Part shown: positions 57,739 through 64,000 of the stretch, in pieces | How the letters are laid out: each line of letters begins with the position of its first letter | Position numbering within the stretch: position 1 is the first letter of the stretch | From: Anthracocystis setariae | Lineage: Eukaryota; Basidiomycota; Ustilaginomycetes; Ustilaginales; Ustilaginaceae | Assembly: GCA_928724745.1 (NCBI GenBank) | Contig: CAKMXJ010000004.1 | Span: 1,168,323-1,232,322 of the forward strand | DNA: 64,000 bases | Direction: 5' to 3' | Notes under the pieces: model-generated | Databases searched by the model: none | What the model was told of the DNA's origin: nothing | The model's input: only the letters and a program-made list of their open reading frames with translations | Program-made: the position numbers and the translations under genes

Positions 57739-60476
57739 TGGCTTGTCTTGCCCTACAACCGCCGTCGCCATCACCCTGTATATATCGTAACTGTGCATTG
57801 TGTTTCTCGACCAAATCCCTTCCCTCGGTCCTCGAAGTCACCGGCACCATCAACGGGTGCCCGGCTCGCATCCTGGCCGACACCGGAGCCTCACTGTCCC
57901 TCCTCTCAAGTGCTTTCGCTCGTACATATTGTATTAACACCAAGACCACTCGCCAGCCCACTGCGGTTCACAGCGTCAGCGGCCATCGTCTAGCTATCAC
58001 TCACGAAGTGATGCTGGCGGTCAACATCGGCGAGCAATCCTTACCGCCGCTACAGGCCTATGTCGCGGACATCAGCGATTTCGATCTTATTATCGGCTAT
58101 CAGGAACTCCGTACACTTCAGCCGAGAATCGATTGGACTTCGGGCCGAATTAAATTCACCGCGGCGCAGCAAGGTTCACTGAGCCGCGTTGAGCACGACT
58201 CCGACCCGTTACATAATGTCACCAGCCGCGCCGTATCATCAAATGAGCCGGCTATCACAGTCCACGGAAACGAGTTTGTCTCGCTCCAACAGCTTGTCCA
58301 GGCGTCCTATCAGGACGGACCGATTGGTATTATGCTGATCGATGCTCCACCCTCATCGCTGCCTAGCTTCGGCTTCGTCCCTACCGGCGAAGACAAGGGC
58401 ATCGAGATCGAGGTGGAGCCGGAGCTAACTGCTCCGGTGTCGATCCCAGAGCAATATCGGGATCTCGAGGCGGTTTTCAGTGAAGTCGAAGCCGACAAGC
58501 TGCCTCCTCGCACCAGTACTGACCTGCCCATCGAACTCCTGCCGGGATCCAAACCTCCTCAGGGCCCACTCTATCTCAAGGGGCCTAAGGAGATGGAGGA
58601 ACTTCGCAAGTACCTCGACAAAAACCTCGCAAAGGGTTTCATTCGGCCGTCAAAGAGTCCAGCGCGCTCGCCAGTGCTGTTTGTACCGAAGAAGGACGGC
58701 GGCCTCCGCCTCTGTGTTGACTACCGAGGGCTCAACGAGATCACTGTCAAGAATCGAGCGCCGCTGCCGCTCATCGAGGAGCAACTGTTCTTACTGAGGA
58801 ATGCTAAGGTGTTCAGTAAGCTCGATCTCAAGGCGGCTTACAACCTGGTACGCATAGCTGACGGTGATGAATGGAAGACGGCGTTTGGTACCCAGCTCGG
58901 CCTGTATGAGTACCTGGTCATGCCTTTCGGGCTGGCAAACGCACCGTCGCACTTCCAGTCGCTCGTCAACAGCATCTTCCGTGACATCATCGGCGTCTAC
59001 GTCGTCGTGTACCTCGACGATTTCCTCATCTTCAGCAACAACAAGGAAGAACACGTCGAACACGTCCGTGAGGTATTGCGGCGTCTGAAAGTGAATCGGC
59101 TCTTCGCCAAGCTGTCGAAGTGCATCTTCCACACAGACACCGTCGAGTTTCTGGGCTACGTCATCACACCGGGAGGCATCGAGATGGACCAAGAGAAAGT
59201 GCAAACCATCAAGGAATGGCCGCTGCCTCAGACGATTCATGACATCCAGCGTTTCTTGGGGTTTGCAAACTTCTATCGCCGGTTCATCTCTCACTTCGCT
59301 CGCATCTCGAAGCCTCTCACATCGCTCGTCAAGCCTACGGAGCGGTTCAAGAAGTTCCAGCTGCCGGAGGAGGCGGCTGATGCCTTCCACAAGCTCATCG
59401 AAGCTTTCACGACGGCCGGAGTACTACGACACTTCGACTATCACAAACCAACCCGCCTCGAGACCGACGCCAGCGACTTTGCCATCGCCGGCGTCCTCAA
59501 GCAGGAGACGGAAAAGAGATGGCACCCCGTAGCCTTCTATTCACGCAAGATGACGTCTGCCGAAAGGAACTACGAGATTCACGACAAGGAGCTCCTCGCC
59601 ATCGTCGCCTGCCTCCACCAGTGGCGGCATATGCTGGCGGGGCTCCTGTCTCAATTTGCCGTGCTCTCGGATCACAAGGCGCTCAAGTACTTCACGGTGC
59701 AACGTCGTATTAGTGGTCGACAGGCTCGGTGGGCCGTGCTACTGGCCGACTTTGACTTCGTTGTTCAGTACCGACCAGGAGACAAGGCTGGCGAGCCCGA
59801 CTCTTTGACACGACGCAGTGACATGGAGCCATCAGTAAAAGAGCGCGAGCATAACGTACGACAGCTCCTCCACCCCCGCATTTTTGGAACTGCATTACCG
59901 GAAAAACAGTTGCCGAGCCGAATTGGAACCGACGGCGGCTTAGCGGGGGCCATCCAGCCGCGGTCGTCGATGGCGGCAATAGTAAGGGGCGGCCTGCCGG
60001 AGTTAGTTCGCGTTTTCCAACCGCTCGACACCGAGCTACAAGCGCTCCACAAGCACACGCCTTTCGAAATCAAAGACGGTGTTTGGCATCGCGAAGGCCG
60101 CCTTGTCATCCCCAAGGTCACGCTGGCCGGAAAACAGGGTCGCCGCGACACACGCTCGGCCAAGATTGTCAGTGAGCAGTCACTCTCGGTGGAGCACCTG
60201 CGCTTCATGGTGATGACACAGTGCCACAACGGCATCACCGCCGGACACCCGGGTCGTGACGCAACGCTAGCCCTCACCCAGCGTCATTACTGGTGGCCGG
60301 GAATGCGGGCTTGGATCGCCGACTATGTAGCGAGCTGTCCGGTTTGCGCCCGTTACAAGGCACCTCGTCATCGGCCGTACGGCCTGCTCAAGCCGTTGGC
60401 CACTCCTTCAAGACCATGGGGATCGGTCTCCATGGACTTTATCGAGGGCCTGCCACTCTCCGACGGCTACGACTCG
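57735..60476 (+). CDS. pol: retrotransposon Pol, truncated in integrase
   Basis: About 914 codons of Ty3/gypsy polyprotein, in the -1 frame relative to gag and starting in the ATGA overlap. Aspartic protease LADTGAS at about 47-53 and IIGYQ flap region after it; reverse transcriptase with FVPKKDGGLRLCVDYRGLN, KLDLKAAYN, MPFGLANAPSHFQ and catalytic YLDDFLIFS at about 426; RNase H with ETDASDFAIAGVL, HDKELLAIV and SDHKALKYF; integrase zinc-binding HHCC region (HNGITAGHPGRDATL to CPVCARYK) and the first part of the core, SMDFIEGLP. The frame then runs through telomere repeats, coding RVRVRVR, to a stop at 60521. Only the first acidic residue of the integrase D,D,E triad is present, so integration function is lost. 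Confidence 0.93.
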
Positions 60477-60500
60477 AGGGTTAGGGTTAGGGTTAGGGTT
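60477..60500 (+). repeat. internal telomere tract 2
   Basis: AGGG followed by three TTAGGG units and TT, directly joined to the truncated pol gene on the left and to the repeat beginning CTAATGCTTATCCCC on the right. Confidence 0.92.
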
Positions 60501-60664
60501 CTAATGCTTATCCCCAGCTAGGCAGCTCTGGAAGACGGTCCATGTGAAAATTGGAAGACGCGTCTGTATTCAAATTGGAAGACGGTCCAATACAAATTAA
60601 GACGGTCCAATACAAATTAAGACGGTCCAATACAAATTAAGACGGTCCAATACAAATTAGACCG
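60501..60664 (+). repeat. subtelomeric repeat unit, copy 2
   Basis: Block order: CTAATGCTTATCCCCAGC, TAGGCAGCTCTGGAAGACGG, ATTGGAAGACGCGTCTGTAT, then four units of AAGACGGTCCAATACAAATT (first preceded by GG), then AGACCGGACGCGTCC leading into the 70-bp satellite. Confidence 0.85.
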
Positions 60665-61346
60665 GACGCGTCCAAAATTCCTGCTTTTTTCTGCTTGTTC
60701 TGAACGTGTCACAACACGTGTTCTAACACGTCCGGAAGCGTCCGAAATTCCTGCTTTTTTTGCTTGTTCAGTACGTGTCACAACACGTGTTCTAACACGT
60801 CCGGAGACGTCCGAAATTCCTGCTTTTTTCTGCTTGTTCTGAACGTGTCACAACACGTGTTCTAACACAGCCGGAAGCGTCCGAAATTCCTGCTTTTTTT
60901 GCTTGTTCTGAACGTGTCACAACACGTGTTCTAACACGTCCGTAGACGTAGGAAATTCCTGCTTTTTTCTGCTTGTTCTGAACGTGTCACAACACGTGTT
61001 CTAACACGTCCGGAAGCGTCCGAAATTCCTGCTTTTTTCTGCTTATTCAGTACGTGTCACAACACGTGTTCTAACACGTCCGAGGACGTCCGAAATTCCT
61101 GCTTTTTTCCGCAAAGACGGAACGTGTCACAACACGCAATCTAACACAGCTGGAGACGTCCGAAATTCCTGCTTTTTTCTGCTTGTTCAGTACGTGTCAC
61201 AACACGTGTTCTAACACGTCCGAGGACGTCCGAAGTTCCTGCTTTTTTCCGCAAAGACGGAACGTGTCACAACACGCAATCTAACACAACTGAGGACGTC
61301 CGAAATTCCTGCTTTTTTCCGCAAAGACGGAACGTGTCACAACAAC
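60665..61346 (+). repeat. 70-bp satellite, block 1 (about 10 units)
   Basis: Tandem units of 69-70 bases; the shared TTCCTGCTTTTTT motif recurs at about 60678, 60748, 60817, 60887, 60956, 61026, 61096, 61166, 61236 and 61306. Each unit carries ACGTGTCACAACACGT, a perfect 6-base inverted repeat around CACA, and most carry the palindrome AACACGTGTT. Three units replace CTGCTTGTTC by CCGCAAAGAC, so subfamilies exist. No coding role; frames through it are by-products of the repeat. Confidence 0.9.
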
Positions 61347-61512
61347 TTAGGGTTCTAATGCTTATCCGGAGCTAGGCAGCTCTGGAAGACGGTCCATTTG
61401 AAAATTGGAAGACGCGTCTGTATTCAAATTGGAAGACGGTCCAATACAAATTAAGACGGTCCAATACAAATTAAGACGGTCCAATACAAATTAGACCGGA
61501 CGCGTCCAAAAT
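61347..61512 (+). repeat. subtelomeric repeat unit, copy 3
   Basis: Begins with a single TTAGGGTT (61347-61354) joined to CTAATGCTTATCCGGAGC, then the same block order as copy 2 with three AAGACGGTCC units, ending at ACGCGTCCAAAA. Confidence 0.85.
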
Positions 61513-61586
61513 TTAGGGTTCTAATGCTTATCCCCAGGTGGGCAGCTCTGGAAGACGGTCCATTTGAAAATTGGAAGACGCGTCTG
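61513..61586 (+). repeat. subtelomeric repeat unit, copy 4 (short)
   Basis: Begins TTAGGGTTCTAATGC at 61513 and ends after GAAGACGCGTCTG, where the next copy's TAGGGTT starts. Only the first 74 bases of the unit remain. Confidence 0.85.
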
Positions 61587-61764
61587 TAGGGTTCTAATGC
61601 TTATCCCCAGCTAGGCAGCTCTGGAAGACGGTCCATTTGAAAATTGGAAGACGGTCCATTTGAAATCTGAGACGCGTTTTGTATTCAAATTGGAAGACGG
61701 TCCAATACAAATAAGACGGTCCAATACAAATTAAGACGGTCCAATACAAATTAGACCGGACGCG
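61587..61764 (+). repeat. subtelomeric repeat unit, copy 5
   Basis: Begins TAGGGTTCTAATGC, with an extra GAAGACGGTCCATTTGAAA block, three AAGACGGTCC units and the AGACCGGACGCGTCC end leading into satellite block 2. Confidence 0.85.
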
Positions 61765-62265
61765 TCCAAAAATCCTGCTTTTTTCTGCTTGTTCAGAACG
61801 TGTCACAACACGTGTTCTAACACGTTTGGAAGCGTCCGAAATTCCTGCTTTTTTTGCTTGTTCAGAACGTGTCACAACACGTGTTCTAACACGTCCGAAG
61901 GCGTCCAAAATTCCTGCTTTTTTTGCTTGTTCAGAACGTGTCACAACTCGTGTTCTAACACAGCTGGAGGCAGCCGAAATTCCTGCTTTTTTTGCTTGTT
62001 CCGCATGTGTCACAACACGTCATCTAACACAGCCGGAGACGTCAGGAAATTCCTGCTTTTTCCGCTTAGTCAGCATGTGTCACAACACGTGTTCTAACAC
62101 GTCCGGAAGCGTCCAAAATTCCTGCTTTTTTTGCTTGTTCTGCACGTGTCACAACACGTCATCCAACACGTCCGGAGACGTCCGAAATTCCTGCTTTTTC
62201 TGCTTGTTCAGAACGTGTCACAACACGTGTTCTGACACAGCCGGAGACGTCAGGAAATTCCTGCT
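61765..62265 (+). repeat. 70-bp satellite, block 2 (about 8 units)
   Basis: Same unit as block 1, with the CTGCTTTTT motif near 61775, 61845, 61914, 61983, 62053, 62122, 62191 and 62261. The last unit stops within CCTGCT at the junction with GGGAAGCGTAAGC. Confidence 0.9.
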
Positions 62266-63219
62266 GGGAAGCGTAAGCATTATAGGGAGGGAACGCCTAG
62301 CCCTAGGCCGCGGTGCGCCGGCTGCACGCGACGGTCAAGTCCGTCGCCCATTTCCCTGCCAAATGGCGGCCCCCTCCATTTGTACGTCACCCCAATGGAC
62401 AGCCAAATTTACGCTGCTCCAGTGCAGCAACGTCAAACGCCAGATTTTAGCAGGAGCAACGGGCAACAGGCAACGGACGCGTCAAAATTGCAAGGAAATT
62501 GGCTGGGCAATGGTCAAAGTGGAGGACTGGTCCAGTGCCTGACGTACAGATCCAACTTTGACACTGGCGCCGTGCCCAAAGTACAGATCTGGTGAGCATG
62601 TCCGTTGTTCCATCAACTATGGGTCAGCACACAATCCTTTTTCCTGTCTGTCAGACCGCCAGCACGTCAATTGACCAGCACATTCATTTTCTCTGACTGT
62701 CAGACGGCTACCAAGTCTATTGATCAAGTCTATTGATCAGCGCGTCAGCTTTTCAGGGCGTCAGCTTTTCAGTGCGTCAGTTTTCCAGACTGTCAGTTGG
62801 TTTGTACGGACTGGATCCCTTTGTTCACCACCACACAATGCCATTGCCAACACCATCTCCCTTTGTCCTTGTCCATGGTGTGACATGCCTATCCAACCTA
62901 TCAGCATGCGTCCAGTCAAGGATCCCCTTTGTTCCCACGCTCAGCCATTGTTTGGGCTGGGGCAAGTACAGCCGTTGTGTGCAAAAATTTTCACTGCGCT
63001 TGCCTGGCAGACTGTCCTGCCAGGTGCATGCTCTGTCCGTACTACATTGTCTGTGATTCACACACACTGAATGGCGTAGCTGAGCTGGCTGGACGGGCCT
63101 CAGTGGTATATAGACGGGCGCCTGTGCTGCAGAGGACATCACATCCTCATCCTCTCTGTACCAATCTCACTTGAATCTCTACGCCCATCATCAACGCAGA
63201 CTGCTCAACGTCTCCAATC
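62266..63219. other. upstream region of the terminal zinc-finger gene
   Basis: Unique sequence after the satellite. Short direct repeats GTCTATTGATCA (62714, 62726) and GCGTCAGCTTTTCAG (62741, 62758) occur. A TATATA element sits at 63107. No further gene is seen. Confidence 0.5.
63107..63112 (+). promoter_or_regulatory. TATA-like element of the terminal zinc-finger gene
   Basis: TATATA 113 bases before the ATG at 63220. Positional assignment. Confidence 0.45.
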
Positions 63220-63987
63220 ATGACTCCACAGTCACCGCCTCCTGCCAACAACAGCCAGGCTGATGGCAACATCATTGCAGCACTTGACAACAAGTCAGTG
63301 GAAACTCCCTTGCTTGAAACGTAAGCTCTTTGTATCCTGTCCCCATGCATCACCAGCAATTAGCGTGTTTCTGATACATGCGTCTTTCTCCAACACAGTC
63401 CTGTCTTACCTGCTGCAAACCAGCTGGCCGCCAATGCTGCTGCTGTACCTGACATTGCAGCTGCTGACAGCCATGCAGCTGCTGCCCCCCAAGGCGCTGA
63501 CCTTGGCCGCTTCTATCTCCGCTTGGTCAATCACCCGCAGTTGCTTGTCTGCACGCGCGTTGGCTGTACTCTTGGAGTCCCGCTGACACCCTTGTTCAAA
63601 GATGTTACTGCTCACCTGCAGCGTTTCCATCACCAGCCTCTTGGTGACGCTTCACGCCGCGCTATCCAGGCCATGCTTGATCAGCTTGACCTGCCGCTTC
63701 CCAAGGATGTCACTGTGGACCAAGATCAGCTGCCTGTGCCCAAGATCAAGGAGCTGCCGGTGGTCACAGACGGTTACCAGTGCAACCACTGCTCCTATGC
63801 CATCTTTGCCAGGAACGCCATGTACGCTCACCTCAAGGATAAACATGCAGACCTGAAGGTCAAAGCCAAGTCTACGCACCCTGTCCTGCTGCAGGTCATC
63901 CAGGAACATGGCAAGAACAAGCGCTACATCTATGTGCAGGACAAGGAGCTGGACCCCACGCCTCCACAAGCCATCCTCAACCCCAAC
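63220..63987 (+). CDS. OrsD-like two-zinc-finger protein, truncated by telomere repeats
   Basis: N-terminal 230 codons of an unknown larger protein. Exon 1 is 63220-63320 and exon 2 starts at 63399 (donor GTAAGC, acceptor CAACACAG, phase 2). After an Ala-rich N-terminus come two zinc-finger-like motifs: C85, C90, H106, H111 and C162, C165, H178, H183 (YQCNHCSYAIF...HLKDKH). This pair resembles the OrsD/DUF3505 region that precedes helicase domains in some fungal subtelomeric genes, so the lost 3' part could have been a telomere-linked RecQ-type helicase as known from Ustilago maydis chromosome ends. That identity is inference; only the fingers are seen. The frame is intact until it meets TTAGGG at 63988 and has no stop before the window ends. 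Confidence 0.6.
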
Positions 63988-64000
63988 TTAGGGTTAGGGT
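63988..64000 (+). repeat. terminal TTAGGG repeats
   Basis: TTAGGGTTAGGGT up to the last base of the window, G-rich strand running rightwards as at a right chromosome end. Whether this is the true telomere or one more internal tract cannot be told because the window stops here. Confidence 0.8.

Larger units (their letters stand above)
54916..60476 (+). mobile_element. Ty3/gypsy-type LTR retrotransposon, 3'-truncated
   Basis: Candidate 5' LTR (54916-55763), a 301-base leader, gag (56065-57738) and pol (57735 onward) in the order protease, reverse transcriptase, RNase H, integrase, which is the Ty3/gypsy order. Pol stops in the integrase core at a TTAGGG tract; the rest of the integrase, any chromodomain and the 3' LTR are missing. 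Gag and pol are otherwise open, suggesting recent activity before truncation. The element sits in a subtelomeric repeat array on its left and abuts telomere repeats on its right. GC content is high, like the host genes, with no sign of heavy C-to-T mutation. Confidence 0.88.

Noticed and set aside
61594..62542. Open frames of 100-240 codons with 23-residue repeats
   Set aside because: They arise because the 70-bp satellite is almost a multiple of three and lacks stops in some frames; both strands give equally repetitive products.

Overview
The window looks like the end of a chromosome arm from a smut-type basidiomycete (Ustilaginales, close to Ustilago, Sporisorium or Moesziomyces; species not resolved). 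This rests on long mostly intron-poor genes, short introns with GTAAGT-like donors, CT-rich leaders, a KRE6/SKN1, ROT1, STE24 and PTC7 gene set, and TTAGGG repeats closing the window on the right. No tRNA or rRNA gene was recognised. Gene models are hand-read; starts were moved to the first plausible ATG and introns were placed where the reading phase and the family alignment both fit.

Region 1-5365 holds a divergent pair: a partial acyl-CoA synthetase of the 4-coumarate-CoA-ligase type running off the left edge, and a Baeyer-Villiger-type flavin monooxygenase. Region 5511-17406 is the most coherent block. Three KRE6/SKN1 family GH16 membrane proteins surround a ROT1-like ER protein, so four genes linked to beta-1,6-glucan assembly sit within 12 kb. 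Region 17708-27674 is all on the minus strand: mitochondrial EF-G1, a large C2H2 transcription factor (spliced) and a three-exon metallo-beta-lactamase-fold protein with a zinc ribbon.

Region 28678-36106 looks like a small catabolic cluster: a Zn2Cys6 activator, a DHDPS-family aldolase, a sugar-porter of the quinate/galacturonate type and a decayed glyoxal/galactose-oxidase gene. The divergent promoter between aldolase and transporter has three copies of TCGG-N6-CCGA, the kind of site read by Zn2Cys6 dimers. Region 36560-52899 holds ordinary genes: a GPI-anchored acid phosphatase, a membrane-anchored multicopper oxidase, a PTC7-type PP2C phosphatase, another C2H2/fungal_trans regulator and the CAAX protease STE24.

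From 53926 to 64000 the sequence is subtelomeric and mosaic. A broken Myb/SANT-like gene ends at a short internal TTAGGG tract. A repeat unit follows, then a Ty3/gypsy element (candidate 848-bp 5' LTR, gag, pol) cut inside the integrase by a second TTAGGG tract. Next come further copies of the same repeat unit, each beginning with TTAGGG, two blocks of a 70-bp satellite, and a two-exon zinc-finger gene (OrsD-like, possibly the front of a telomere-linked helicase) that itself runs into TTAGGG repeats at 63988. All TTAGGG tracts have the same orientation as the terminal one, which suggests repeated rounds of end loss, telomere capping and later addition of new distal DNA.
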